A stretch of 64,000 nt of DNA, from positions 186,001 through 250,000 of the forward strand of contig JAEUMQ010000016.1 of NCBI GenBank assembly GCA_016791425.1. Direction: 5' to 3'. The notes beneath the pieces are model-generated. The model made no database searches. It saw only the letters and a program-made list of their open reading frames with translations, and was not told the origin of the DNA. Within the stretch, counting starts at the first letter, position 1. Each line of letters starts with the position of its first letter. The DNA is from Hyphomonadaceae bacterium (GTDB taxonomy: Bacteria > Pseudomonadota > Alphaproteobacteria > Caulobacterales > Aquidulcibacteraceae). Below, one piece after another: positions 9,121 to 18,273 of the stretch. Position numbers and translations under genes: made by a program.

Positions 9121-10286
9121 AATCCTATCTCGCGCATCTCGAATGCGGCTGGTCGGGCGAGATCTATCCCGCGAACCAGCTCATGAATCTGAGCCCCGCC
9201 GCGCAGCGCCCGCTGCTCGCCCGCTACGACATCGACGCAGCGCGGAAAGCCTTCCCGCGCGAAGCGCTGCTGGGCCGCGAGCCGAATCTCTGGCGCTACG
9301 CCGAGATGCTTCCCGTCCAGGACGAAGCCTTCCGCTTCACCTTGGGCGAAGGCTTCACCCCGCTCCTGCGCTTGAAGCGCCTTGGCGCCGCGCTCGGCCT
9401 CGCCAACCTCACCGCCAAGGACGAGGGCCAGAACCCGACCGGCTCCTTCAAGGCGCGCGGACTTGTGATGGCCGTCGCCCGCGCCGCCGAGCTTGGCGCC
9501 AAAGCCCTCGCCATCCCCACCGCCGGCAACGCCGGCAGCGCGATGGCCGCCTACGCCGCGCTCGCCGGCCTGCCTGCTTACGTCTACGCGCCGCGCGACA
9601 TGCCCATGCCCTTCCTCGCCGAGATGAAGGCGCTTGGCGCCGAAGTGACGCTCATCGACGGCCTCATCAACGATTGCGCCAAGTACGTACGCGAAGGCGT
9701 CGAGCAAGGGCGCTGGTTCGATCTCTCCACCTTGAAGGAGCCCTATCGCGCCGAGGGCAAGAAGACGATGGGCTATGAGCTCGCCGAGCAATTCGGCTGG
9801 GAGCTGCCCGACGTCGTCATCTATCCAACCGGCGGCGGCACCGGCATCGTCGGCATGTGGAAAGCCTTCGACGAGATGGAGAAGCTCGGCTGGATCGGAC
9901 CCAAGCGCCCGCGCATGGTCAGTGTACAGAGCGACGGCTGCGCCCCGATCGTCCGCGCTTACGACAAAGGCGAGCGCACCGCCGAAGCCTGGGCGAACGC
10001 CGCCACCATCGCCGACGGCCTGCGCGTCCCCGTCGCGGTCGGCGACTTCCTCATCCTCGACGCCGTGCGCGCCAGCAACGGAACCGCCCTCGCCGTCTCC
10101 GATGAGTCGATCCTCAGCAGCGTGCTCGAGCTGGGCCGCCTGGAAGGCATCTTCGCCGCGCCCGAATGCGGCGCGACCATCGCCGCGCTTCGCCGTCTCG
10201 TGGAAAGCCGATGGATCAAGCCGAACGAGCGCGTCGTCCTCTTCCTCACCGGCAACGGTCTCAAATACACCCACCTCATCCGCTGA
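9117..10286 (+). CDS. thrC: Threonine synthase, PLP-dependent
   Basis: The 389-residue protein is a fold-type II PLP enzyme. The cofactor lysine is Lys112 in NPTGSFKARG, and the phosphate-binding glycine loop is near IYPTGGGTGIVGMW. The N-terminus has a threonine-synthase-like zinc-ribbon remnant and GEGFTPLLRLKRLG. It would convert O-phosphohomoserine to threonine. Related PLP enzymes such as threonine dehydratase are less likely because of the GEGFTPL start and overall length. The start is GTG 9117, overlapping the VOC stop. No other threonine pathway gene is adjacent. Confidence 0.85.
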   Translation: MKSYLAHLECGWSGEIYPANQLMNLSPAAQRPLLARYDIDAARKAFPREALLGREPNLWRYAEMLPVQDEAFRFTLGEGFTPLLRLKRLGAALGLANLTAKDEGQNPTGSFKARGLVMAVARAAELGAKALAIPTAGNAGSAMAAYAALAGLPAYVYAPRDMPMPFLAEMKALGAEVTLIDGLINDCAKYVREGVEQGRWFDLSTLKEPYRAEGKKTMGYELAEQFGWELPDVVIYPTGGGTGIVGMWKAFDEMEKLGWIGPKRPRMVSVQSDGCAPIVRAYDKGERTAEAWANAATIADGLRVPVAVGDFLILDAVRASNGTALAVSDESILSSVLELGRLEGIFAAPECGATIAALRRLVESRWIKPNERVVLFLTGNGLKYTHLIR

Positions 10287-10293
10287 GGGTGCG

Positions 10294-10887
10294 CTAGTCG
10301 GCGCCGATCGCCTTCGTCTCGAACCCGGCCCAGCGCCCGAACATCTCCTCCGCGCGCCGCAGATTCTTGTCGAGCGAGGCCATCGTCTTCGCGAAGTCGC
10401 CCGCGTCATCCCCGCGCCACGCCGCGCGCGCCTGCCCGATGATGATCGCCAGCCCCTGTGCGCGCGCACCGCCGCTCATGCCGTCCGCGTCGAGCCCGGC
10501 CAACGTCAGCGCCCACCGCGCCGCGCGCACATGCCGCTGATGCATCGCCGCCATCAGCGTCGGATCGCGGTCCTGCCCTTCCTCCATCGCCAGCACGGCC
10601 TTGCGCACCGGCTCCATCGCCTCGAAGCGCCGCATCAGGATGTCGAACAGCCGATCCCGGACGGTTTCGTTCGCCTGCCCGGAGCGCCCGGCCATCGCCC
10701 GATCGAAGCCTTCCTCCACGCACTCCACCGCATCCGCGAGCCCGGCCGGATAGAGATCCGCCGCCGACACGCCAGCCGCATGCGCCAGATCATCGATCGT
10801 CGCCGCACGCCAGCTCTTCGCCGCCGCCACCGCCAGCGCCGCCCGCGCCAGCGCCTTTCGCATCTCGGGACTGAGGGACGCGCTCAT
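10294..10887 (-). CDS. TetR-like transcriptional regulator
   Basis: The 197-residue protein (from ATG 10887) has an N-terminal helical segment, RKALARAALAVAAAKSWRAATIDDLAHAAGVSAADLYPAG, matching the TetR helix-turn-helix layout, although the usual Tyr in the recognition helix is shifted. The C-terminal part (WRGDDAGDFAKTMASLDKNLRRAEEMFGRW) resembles C-terminal helices of TetR proteins. A weaker alternative is a COQ9-like protein, which shares this fold. It lies downstream of proC on the same strand after 116 bases. The regulated gene is unknown. Confidence 0.65.
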   Translation of the reverse strand: MSASLSPEMRKALARAALAVAAAKSWRAATIDDLAHAAGVSAADLYPAGLADAVECVEEGFDRAMAGRSGQANETVRDRLFDILMRRFEAMEPVRKAVLAMEEGQDRDPTLMAAMHQRHVRAARWALTLAGLDADGMSGGARAQGLAIIIGQARAAWRGDDAGDFAKTMASLDKNLRRAEEMFGRWAGFETKAIGAD

Positions 10888-11003
10888 GCCAACGCTCCGC
10901 ACCCGGACGAATGCCGGCGAATGCCTGAACGGCGCAGGAGAGAGCCTCGGGGGCGTTTCAGGAGCTTCATGCCAGCAACAATAGCGCAGAGACCGAACAG
11001 GCC

Positions 11004-11831
11004 CTAGCGGTTCTCCTGCCCCAGCTCGCGCGCCCGGCGCACGGCGGCGGCGACAGCGCGTCGCAGCACCGGCGCCATGCCCTCCGCCGACTGCAGCACA
11101 TCGAGCGCCGCCTGCGTCGTGCCCCCCGGCGACGTCACCTGCTTGCGCAGCGTCGCGGGCGGCTCGCCCCCATCCAGCAGCAGCGCCCCCGCGCCCGCGA
11201 CCGTCAGCGTCGCCAGCCGCGCAGCGGTCTCCTTGTCGAGCCCCTCCTGCTCGCCCGCGATCGCCAGCACTTCGGCCAGCAGGAACACATAGGCCGGTCC
11301 CGATCCGGACACCGCCGTCACCACGTCCATCAGCCGCTCGCTCGCGATCGGCTCAACCGCCCCAAGCGGCGAAAGCAATTGCTCCACCAGCGCCCGGTCG
11401 TTCGTTCCGCACACGGACGACATGACGTAGGCCGTGATCCCGCGCCCGATGGCGCCCGGCGTGTTCGGCATCGCGCGCACGACCCGCCCCGCGCCCATGA
11501 GCCGCGTCAGGGAGTCGAGCGTGATCCCCGCCATCACCGAAAGCACCAGCGTGTCGGGCCCGACGAACGCCCGCGCGCTTTCCGCCGCCTCCTTGAACAT
11601 CTGCGGCTTCACCGCGAGCACGACGATGTCGACCGGCTTCTTCTGCGGCGGATTGAGCACCGCCCCGACATTCTCCAGCGCCCGCTCCAGGGCCTTGTCG
11701 AAATGCGGCTCCAGCACGGTGAGCGTCAGCCCCCCGCCCTTGCGCACCGCCTCGATCCAGCCGCGCACGAGCGCGCCGCCCATCTGTCCTGCGCCGACGA
11801 GCGCGACGGTGGGCGCATCAAGCTTGCTCAC
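11004..11831 (-). CDS. proC: Pyrroline-5-carboxylate reductase
   Basis: ProC reduces 1-pyrroline-5-carboxylate to proline with NAD(P)H. The 275-residue length is normal. The Rossmann motif is VALVGAGQMGGALVRGW at the start. The later signature region includes VVRAMPNTPGAIGRG, VTAVSGSGPAYVFLLAE and LRKQVTSPGGTTQAAL, all typical of ProC. The start is GTG 11831, overlapping the stop of the YbjN-like gene by GTGA, so the two genes are translationally coupled. A longer frame extends upstream but lacks ProC homology. Confidence 0.96.
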   Translation of the reverse strand: MSKLDAPTVALVGAGQMGGALVRGWIEAVRKGGGLTLTVLEPHFDKALERALENVGAVLNPPQKKPVDIVVLAVKPQMFKEAAESARAFVGPDTLVLSVMAGITLDSLTRLMGAGRVVRAMPNTPGAIGRGITAYVMSSVCGTNDRALVEQLLSPLGAVEPIASERLMDVVTAVSGSGPAYVFLLAEVLAIAGEQEGLDKETAARLATLTVAGAGALLLDGGEPPATLRKQVTSPGGTTQAALDVLQSAEGMAPVLRRAVAAAVRRARELGQENR

Positions 11832-12334
11832 GCTTCGCCGGCGATCTCGAACATCGCCGCGCGCGCCGCATCCTCCGGCGAGCACGAGCCCTGCAGCAGG
11901 AACTGGAACGCCGGATGGAACCGGTCGGCGGCGTCGAGCGCGGCCGCCAGCAGCGCCTGCACTTCGCCCTGCGAGATCTCCTCGCGCCCGATCATCGGCA
12001 GCGCATGGCGGAAGACGATCGTGCCGTCGTCGCTCCACACGTCGAAATGCCCGAGCCAGAGATGTTCGTTGATCAGCGCAGCGAGCTTCGCCGCGTCGCC
12101 GAGCCGCTCCGTCGGCGCGTTGAGATCGAAGCCGAGCGTGAAGAGCAGCGCCGGCAATTCCTCGCGGTAAGAGAAATAGCCCGCTGCGCGCGACCACGCG
12201 CTCGTCAGCGCGAAGTGCAGATCGCCTTCATCACCGCGCTCGACGCTGAACCGCTCGTCGGAATCGATGACCGATTCCACGATATCGAGCGGATCAACGG
12301 CCTCTTCGGCTTCGTCGTCGAGATAAAGGTCCAT
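11828..12334 (-). CDS. YbjN domain-containing protein
   Basis: The 168-residue acidic protein starts MDLYLDDEAEEAVDPLDIVES. It contains the YbjN-type pattern of alternating strands and helices: FALTSAWSRAAGYFSYREELPALLF, NAPTERLGDAAKLAALINEHLWLGHFDVW and TIVFRHALPM. The YbjN/type III chaperone-like fold is associated with protein-protein interaction and stress phenotypes, without a defined reaction. The gene precedes proC with an overlap, a pairing common in alphaproteobacteria. The start is ATG 12334. The 198 bases upstream to ubiK hold no gene, only a small GGTGG..CCACC hairpin. Confidence 0.85.
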   Translation of the reverse strand: MDLYLDDEAEEAVDPLDIVESVIDSDERFSVERGDEGDLHFALTSAWSRAAGYFSYREELPALLFTLGFDLNAPTERLGDAAKLAALINEHLWLGHFDVWSDDGTIVFRHALPMIGREEISQGEVQALLAAALDAADRFHPAFQFLLQGSCSPEDAARAAMFEIAGEA

Positions 12335-12532
12335 CGCGCCCCTCCCACGCTTAGGGGACCGCCGGGTGGACGACCACCGGGAGGTCGCCTTGACGTTCCA
12401 CCGGAGGCCTCTGCGCGCATCCAAGGCCCCACGCTTATGGCATGCGGCGCGCCCGGGCGGAACAATGACGCCCATTCGAATCCCGTTTGTCTTGCAGGCC
12501 GGTTAATCGCGCCGGTTAAAAGCGGGGTAGGG

Positions 12533-12784
12533 CTACTTGCCCGCCATTTGTGCTTCGAGCGCCTCCAGGCGCGCCCTGAGCGTATCGGCCTCCTCGCGGG
12601 CCTCCGCCGCCATCTGCTTCACCGCCTCGAACTCGGCCCGGCTCACGAGGTCCATATCGGCGACAAAACGGTCCGCCTGCGAGCGGATGAAGCTCCGGGC
12701 CTCGTCCCGCGCGCCCTGGGCCATGCCCATCGCCCCGGTCATCAGCCGGGCCAGATCGTCGAACACCGTATTGTCAGTCTGCAT
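12533..12784 (-). CDS. ubiK: UbiK/BMFP-family accessory factor
   Basis: The 83-residue protein has an amphipathic N-terminal part (FDDLARLMTGAMGMAQGARDEARSFIRSQADRFVADMDLVSRAEFEAVKQMAAEAREE) and a C-terminal coiled coil ending in RLEALEAQMAGK. This is the BMFP/UbiK layout (membrane fusogenic protein, ubiquinone biosynthesis accessory factor for aerobic growth). Length and the VSRAEFEAVK motif fit well. It lies upstream of ybjN-proC on the same strand. The ubiquinone role is known from enterobacteria and is assumed here. Confidence 0.85.
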   Translation of the reverse strand: MQTDNTVFDDLARLMTGAMGMAQGARDEARSFIRSQADRFVADMDLVSRAEFEAVKQMAAEAREEADTLRARLEALEAQMAGK

Positions 12785-12983
12785 TGGTCGCCTGCCTCCC
12801 GACTACATAGAGCGATTTCCGCTCAAGTGGAGACCGCCGGGACGATAGAATGTGCAACGGCCTCAAGAATCTGGGGGCCGAGGACCCGATTTGATCGGGT
12901 CGCGAAAGGCTCTAGAAAGCCGGCGCGAGGCCCGCGATGCCGGGCTGGAGCGCCGGCCGTCGGCCGGGGGGCGAGAGAAACGC

Positions 12984-13847
12984 ATGTTTGAGGCGGCGAT
13001 CCAGTTTCCCAACCTTGACCCAGTGGCCCTGAGCCTCGGGCCGGTCGAGCTGGGGACGCTCACTTTGGGGCCCTTCCAGCTTCGCTGGTATGCGCTGGCT
13101 TATATCGCCGGCCTGCTGCTTGGCTGGCGGTACATCGTGTCCCTGCTCCGCACCGAACGGCTCTGGGCCCCTGCCAAAGCGCCCATGAGCGCGCAGGACG
13201 CTGACGACCTTCTCTTCTGGGCCACGCTCGGCGTCATCATCGGCGGCCGGCTCGGCTACGTGCTGTTCTACAAGCCCGACATGCTCTGGCTGAGCCCGCT
13301 CGAAGTGCCTGCGCTCTGGCGCGGCGGCATGAGCTTCCACGGCGGCCTGATCGGCGTCGGCCTCGCCCTCCTGTGGTTCTCGCGCACGCGCAAGACGCCC
13401 CTGCTCACCGTGTTCGACGTCGCCGCCGCCGCCACGCCCATCGGACTCTGCTTCGGGCGCATCGCGAACTTCATCAATGGCGAGCTCTGGGGCCGCCCCA
13501 CGACCGCGCCCTGGGGCGTGATCTTCCCCGGCGCCGGCCCCGCGCCGCGCCATCCGAGCCAGCTCTATGAGAGCCTGCTGGAAGGCCTCGTGCTGTTCAT
13601 CGTGCTTCGCATCGCCACCCACTCCTTCGACAGCCTGAAGCGCCCGGGGCTCACCGCGGGCATCTTCCTCGTCGGCTACGGCCTGGTGCGCGCAAGCCTG
13701 GAGCAGGTCCGCGAGCCCGACGCGCACATGCCTGAAGCGCTGCGCGGCTATGTCACCATGGGCCTGCTGCTTTCCCTGCCGATGATCCTCGGCGGCGCCT
13801 GGCTCATCCGCCGCGCCTTGCGCCTGCCGCCGCCCGCCTCGGCGTAA
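12984..13847 (+). CDS. lgt: Prolipoprotein diacylglyceryl transferase
   Basis: Lgt attaches diacylglycerol from phosphatidylglycerol to the lipobox Cys of prolipoproteins at the inner membrane. The 287-residue length is typical. The Lgt signature GRIANFINGELWGRPT is present, together with MSFHGGLIGVGLAL, RHPSQLYES and several membrane helices. The start chosen is ATG 12984, after GAGAGAAACGC. Its TAA stop shares a base with the following ATG (TAATG at 13845-13849), so the next frame is coupled. Several predicted lipoproteins in this window are its likely substrates. Confidence 0.96.
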   Translation: MFEAAIQFPNLDPVALSLGPVELGTLTLGPFQLRWYALAYIAGLLLGWRYIVSLLRTERLWAPAKAPMSAQDADDLLFWATLGVIIGGRLGYVLFYKPDMLWLSPLEVPALWRGGMSFHGGLIGVGLALLWFSRTRKTPLLTVFDVAAAATPIGLCFGRIANFINGELWGRPTTAPWGVIFPGAGPAPRHPSQLYESLLEGLVLFIVLRIATHSFDSLKRPGLTAGIFLVGYGLVRASLEQVREPDAHMPEALRGYVTMGLLLSLPMILGGAWLIRRALRLPPPASA

Positions 13848-15388
13848 TGCCTCCAATCTCCGCGTCCGAACGACAAATCTGGTCCGCGCTCCGAAAACTG
13901 CGCGCCGAAGGAACACACGTCCGTCGTCAACATCCGATCGGCCGCTACGTCATCGATTTCGCAATCCTCCGCTCACGGATCGCCATCGCAATGGACGGCC
14001 CGTTCCATTCCTGGCCGCAGAACGCCGAGCGCGAAGCTGCCCGCCAAAGCTACATTGAGGACAAAGGCTGGACCGTCCTTCGCTTCCCACACCTCACTCC
14101 ATCCGACCACGTCCTCGACGCCGTCCGCGCCGCTGCCGCGACGATCGCAGGAAAGGCGCCCCCCTCCCCTTCGGGGGGAGGGGGCAGGGGGTGGGGTGAA
14201 TCTCCGAACGATCACAATGCAGCGCCCAACCTCCGCCGCACCCGCGCCGCCCGAAAGCTCCCGCCACGCTCCAAGAAGGCTCCGTCTACGGAACATCCAA
14301 CCGCCCCCGCGACACCCCGCCCCCTACCCCCTCCCCCCGAAGGGGAGGGGAAGCGCCCCAGCCTGAAAACACGGCTGATCAGGCAGATCAGCCAGACGGG
14401 TCCGATCAGCGTCGCGCACTACATGCAGGCGGCGCTCTATGATCCCGAGCACGGCTACTACACCCGCGCCGACGCCATCGGCCGCGACTTCATCACTGCG
14501 CCGGAAAGCTCGCAGATGTTCGGCGAGCTCATCGGCCTCTGGTGCGTGCACGAATGGCGCGCGATAGGCGCCCCAACGCCCTTCCGCCTCGTGGAGCTCG
14601 GCCCCGGCTCCGGCGCGCTCATCGCCGACGCCCTGCGCGCCGCCCGCCTCGCGCCCGATTTCCTCGCCGCGCTCCAGCTTCACCTCATCGAAGTAAGCCC
14701 GACGCTCCGCGAAAGGCAGAAAGCAGCCCTCGCCCCGCTCTCGATCGATGCAACGTGGACGGATGAATTGCCCCAACCCGGCGTTCCCGCCCTCTTCATT
14801 CTCAACGAATTCCTCGATTGCTTCCCCATTCGCCAGTTCGTGCGGACGCAGGAAGGCTGGCGCGAACGCCAGGTCGGCCTCGGCGCAGACGGCGATCTCG
14901 CCTTCGGTCTCGCGCCCGCGCTTCCCGGCGGCCCTGAAGCCGAGATCGGCGCGATCCGCGAGGAAGCCCCGTCCTTGCGCCCCTTCATCGATCAGCTTGC
15001 GGAGCATCTCCGCGCCGCGCCTTCGCGCGCGCTCATCATCGACTATGCCGGCGACGGAACCGGCGACACGCTCCAGGCCCTCAAGGCCCACCAGAAGCTC
15101 GCCCCCACCGCGGCGCCCGGCGACAGCGACCTCACCGCCCATGTCGATTTCCGCGCGCTCGCGCAATGGGCCGAAGGCCTGCGCATCGACGGCCCCTCCG
15201 CCCAGGGCGACTTCCTCCGCGCCCTCGGCATCGAGGCCCGCGCCGCCGCCCTCGCCCGCGCCCACCCCGCGCTCTGGGAGCGGATCGAGCGCGAAATGCA
15301 TCGCCTCACCCATCCCGACGCGATGGGCGTGCTATTCAAGACGCTATGTCTATCGAGTCCCGATCTGCCGGCCTCAGTCGGATTTTGA
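13847..15388 (+). CDS. In-frame fusion: DUF559 endonuclease-like domain plus MidA/NDUFAF7 methyltransferase
   Basis: This 513-residue frame has two unrelated parts. Residues 1-100 are a DUF559 (VSR-like endonuclease fold) domain: SERQIWSALRKLRAEG, RRQHPIGRYVIDFAI, MDGPFHSWPQ, GWTVLRFPH. Residues about 104-170 are low-complexity sequence made by two inverted copies of the G-rich repeat and their spacer. From about 172 a MidA-type SAM methyltransferase follows: SVAHYMQAALYDPEHGYY, DFITAPESSQMFGELIG, VELGPGSGALIADAL, ILNEFLDCFP. NDUFAF7/MidA acts in complex I assembly. No ATG, GTG or TTG precedes the MidA motif; CTG 14363 is the only near-cognate start, so MidA is either made as a fusion or initiated unusually. 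The lgt-midA-pgeF order around it is common in alphaproteobacteria. Confidence 0.85.
   Translation: MPPISASERQIWSALRKLRAEGTHVRRQHPIGRYVIDFAILRSRIAIAMDGPFHSWPQNAEREAARQSYIEDKGWTVLRFPHLTPSDHVLDAVRAAAATIAGKAPPSPSGGGGRGWGESPNDHNAAPNLRRTRAARKLPPRSKKAPSTEHPTAPATPRPLPPPPEGEGKRPSLKTRLIRQISQTGPISVAHYMQAALYDPEHGYYTRADAIGRDFITAPESSQMFGELIGLWCVHEWRAIGAPTPFRLVELGPGSGALIADALRAARLAPDFLAALQLHLIEVSPTLRERQKAALAPLSIDATWTDELPQPGVPALFILNEFLDCFPIRQFVRTQEGWRERQVGLGADGDLAFGLAPALPGGPEAEIGAIREEAPSLRPFIDQLAEHLRAAPSRALIIDYAGDGTGDTLQALKAHQKLAPTAAPGDSDLTAHVDFRALAQWAEGLRIDGPSAQGDFLRALGIEARAAALARAHPALWERIEREMHRLTHPDAMGVLFKTLCLSSPDLPASVGF
14156..14199 (+). repeat. Subtype A repeat inside the DUF559-MidA frame
   Basis: The copy reads C-rich arm, TTCG loop, GGGGGGAGGGGGCAGGGGGTGGGGTGA. 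It is in frame with the surrounding gene and codes for a Pro-Ser then Gly-rich stretch (APPSPSGGGGRGWGE). The terminal TGA is out of frame, so reading continues. Its inverted partner is at 14312-14356. Confidence 0.9.
14312..14356 (-). repeat. Inverted partner repeat inside the DUF559-MidA frame
   Basis: On the minus strand this is nearly identical to 14156-14199: C-rich arm, TTCG loop, then G-tracts ending in GGGGCGGGGTGT. On the coding strand it gives a Pro-rich stretch followed by EGEGK. The two copies face each other across about 112 bases. Confidence 0.9.
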
Positions 15389-16143
15389 ACGCCGAGCTTC
15401 TGGCGCCGCTCCGCGCGCAAGGGCTGGCGGGCGCGCCGCACGGCTTCTTCGGCCGCAAGGGCGGCGTCTCCGCCGGCATCTATTCTTCGCTGAACGCGGG
15501 CCCCGGCTCCGACGACGCGCCGGACAACGTCGCGGAGAACCGCCGCCGCATCGCCGCGAACCTCGGCGTCGACTGCCTTCTGAGCCTCTATCAGATTCAC
15601 TCCCCGAACGTCGTTCGCGTGCACGGGCCCTTCGCCGGCGAACGCCCGCAAGGCGACGCGATGGTCACCACCACGCCCGGCCTGGCCTTGGGCGTCCTCA
15701 CCGCCGATTGCGCGCCAATCCTCTTCGCCGACCGCGAAGCCGGCGTGATCGGCGCCGCCCACGCCGGCTGGCGCGGCGCCCTCTCCGGCGTCCTTGAAGC
15801 GACCGTCGCCGCCATGCGTGAGGCCGGCGCGCGGCGCATCGCCGCGGCGATCGGCCCGACCATCGCGCAGGCGAGCTACGAGATCGGCCCCGAATTCGAG
15901 GAACGGTTCCTGCGCGAGGATCCCTCGAGCGCGCCCTTCTTCACAGGAACGGGCAAGCGCCGCTTCGATCTACCCGGCTTTTGCGCCGCCCGGCTGGCCG
16001 CCGCCGGCATCGAGGATGTCGATGTGCTCGCCTTCGACACCTACGCCCTCGCCGACGACTGGTTCTCCAACCGCCGCGCCGTGCACGCGGGCGAGAAAGG
16101 CTACGGCCGCAACTGCGCCGCGATCGCGCTGCCCTCTAAGTGA
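15346..16143 (+). CDS. pgeF: Peptidoglycan editing factor PgeF (laccase-domain, YfiH family)
   Basis: PgeF/YfiH proteins are multicopper-oxidase-like fold enzymes that remove wrongly incorporated residues from peptidoglycan precursors. The 265-residue protein has the family's Cys/His active-site set: SLYQIHSPNV, LTADCAPILF and GAAHAGWRGALSGV, plus AAIGPTIAQASYEIGPEF. The ATG at 15346 overlaps the MidA end by 43 bases. A TTG at 15385 overlapping the MidA stop (TTGA) is an alternative that would drop 13 residues. The gene closes the lgt-midA-pgeF unit. Confidence 0.93.
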   Translation: MSIESRSAGLSRILNAELLAPLRAQGLAGAPHGFFGRKGGVSAGIYSSLNAGPGSDDAPDNVAENRRRIAANLGVDCLLSLYQIHSPNVVRVHGPFAGERPQGDAMVTTTPGLALGVLTADCAPILFADREAGVIGAAHAGWRGALSGVLEATVAAMREAGARRIAAAIGPTIAQASYEIGPEFEERFLREDPSSAPFFTGTGKRRFDLPGFCAARLAAAGIEDVDVLAFDTYALADDWFSNRRAVHAGEKGYGRNCAAIALPSK

Positions 16144-16263
16144 GCCCCTTATGTGTGGTCGAAAAACCGCAGCTGATCATTGCTGTCATAAGAGTGTTGC
16201 GGGAATCGCGGTTTGCGATATTTCCACGCGAACGCAGCGCGAACGCAGTCCGAGAGAGCCACA

Positions 16264-17220
<957 letters not shown>

Positions 17221-17221
17221 A

Positions 17222-17261
17222 CGCCCCCTCCCCCTGAAAGGGGGAGGTCGGGAGGGGGTCC
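17222..17261 (+). repeat. G-rich repeat, subtype A variant
   Basis: This copy directly follows the prs stop. CGCCCCCTCCCCC pairs with GGGGGAGG, followed by TCGGGAGGGGGTC. The order of the 3' G-tracts differs from the main form, and the final TGA is missing. It may act in prs transcript 3' end formation. Confidence 0.75.
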
Positions 17262-17311
17262 CTTCCTGCGCCGTGCCGCCTATATGTTCGCGGGCGCCTT
17301 GGGGGGACCTG

Positions 17312-18205
17312 ATGAAAACGCTGATCGGATTGCTCGCCGCGTTCCTCCTCGTCGGCTGCGTCGCCCACGGCGAGGACAAGGCGGCCAAGGAAAAGCGCTT
17401 CCCCGTCCCCAGCGATTACCCGCCCGGCGTGATGGAAGAGACCACCTTCACCGCCGCCGTCCCGGAGCAATGGCGCCTCCACACCCTACGCACGCCCGAG
17501 CGTCTTGACGCGCCCTGGCGCATCATCATCGTCACCGGCACGCCGTCCTGGAGCGAGTTCTGGGCCCCCACCATCGCGAAGCTCCCGCCCACGCGCGAGA
17601 TGATCGTCGTCGATCGCCCCGGCTTCAGCGCCAGCCAGCCGCAGGACGCCGTCACCGACATCGCCAAACAGGCCCAGGCCATTTCCCCCCTTCTCGACGG
17701 CCATCCCGGCCAGCGCGTCGTCGTCTTGGGCCAGAGCTTCGGCAGCCCGGTCGCGACGCTGCTCGCCGCCGCCCATCCGGGCAAGGTCGACGCCCTCGTC
17801 CTCGCCTCGTCCTATTTCGGCGATCGCGGCCCCACCGCGCGCCGTCTCTTCGGCGTCGGCCGCCTCGTGCGCCCGCTCCTCCCCCGCGATCTGAAGAACT
17901 CCATCACCGAGGTATCCGCCCAGGGCCCGCAGCTGCCGCGCGTCTGGGAAGCGCTCCGTAGCCTGACGATCCCGGTCGTCTTCATCCACGGCGACAACGA
18001 CACGTTCGTCCCTCTCGCCGCCTCGCGCCGCATCGCCGCGCAATACGATCACACGCTCATCGATGTGCCCAACGGCGACCACTTCCTCAACGCCTGCTGC
18101 GTCGATGCCGTGCTTGCCTCATTGGAGGAGGCGATCGCCGAAGCCGAGCAGCGCGCCCCCGCGCGGCCGCCCGAAGCCCATCTCACCGCGCAACCAACGC
18201 CCTGA
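17312..18205 (+). CDS. Alpha/beta hydrolase lipoprotein
   Basis: The 297-residue protein has a lipoprotein signal (LIGLLAAFLLVGC), so membrane anchoring on the periplasmic side is expected. The hydrolase core shows IIIVTGTPSWSEFW, the nucleophile elbow GQSFGSP (Ser), an acid candidate in VVFIHGDNDTFVP, and a His in VPNGDHFLN. This is the alpha/beta hydrolase triad. A Cys pair (NACC) follows. The substrate is unknown. ATG 17312 is preceded by a GGGGGGA stretch. The C-terminal 30 residues are a low-complexity tail. Confidence 0.85.
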   Translation: MKTLIGLLAAFLLVGCVAHGEDKAAKEKRFPVPSDYPPGVMEETTFTAAVPEQWRLHTLRTPERLDAPWRIIIVTGTPSWSEFWAPTIAKLPPTREMIVVDRPGFSASQPQDAVTDIAKQAQAISPLLDGHPGQRVVVLGQSFGSPVATLLAAAHPGKVDALVLASSYFGDRGPTARRLFGVGRLVRPLLPRDLKNSITEVSAQGPQLPRVWEALRSLTIPVVFIHGDNDTFVPLAASRRIAAQYDHTLIDVPNGDHFLNACCVDAVLASLEEAIAEAEQRAPARPPEAHLTAQPTP

Positions 18206-18220
18206 CATCGCAAGCCAAGG

Positions 18221-18273
18221 CGCCCTCCCTCCCCTTCCAGGGGAGGGTGTCGCCGCAGGCGACGGGTGGGGTC
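18221..18273 (+). repeat. G-rich repeat, subtype B (hairpin in the central loop)
   Basis: CCCTCCCTCCCC and GGGGAGGG form the first hairpin. GTCGCC and GGCGAC form a second around a 3-base loop, followed by GGGTGGGGTCA. It lies between the convergent hydrolase and GST genes, where it may act as a two-way terminator. Its last bases enter the GST stop region. Confidence 0.85.

Noticed and set aside
11832-12197. Upstream extension of proC
   Set aside because: The added residues are a shadow of the YbjN gene; the GTGA overlap at 11828-11831 and the Rossmann motif fix the real start.
12502-12520. CtrA-like site (TTAA pairs) upstream of ybjN
   Set aside because: GGTTAA occurs twice, but the two TTAA cores are 9 bases apart rather than the 7 expected for CtrA.
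13847-15388. Frameshift or assembly error as the cause of the DUF559-MidA fusion
   Set aside because: Both domains are intact in the same frame and the linker is explained by two repeat copies; no sign of a broken domain. It cannot be fully excluded without other assemblies.
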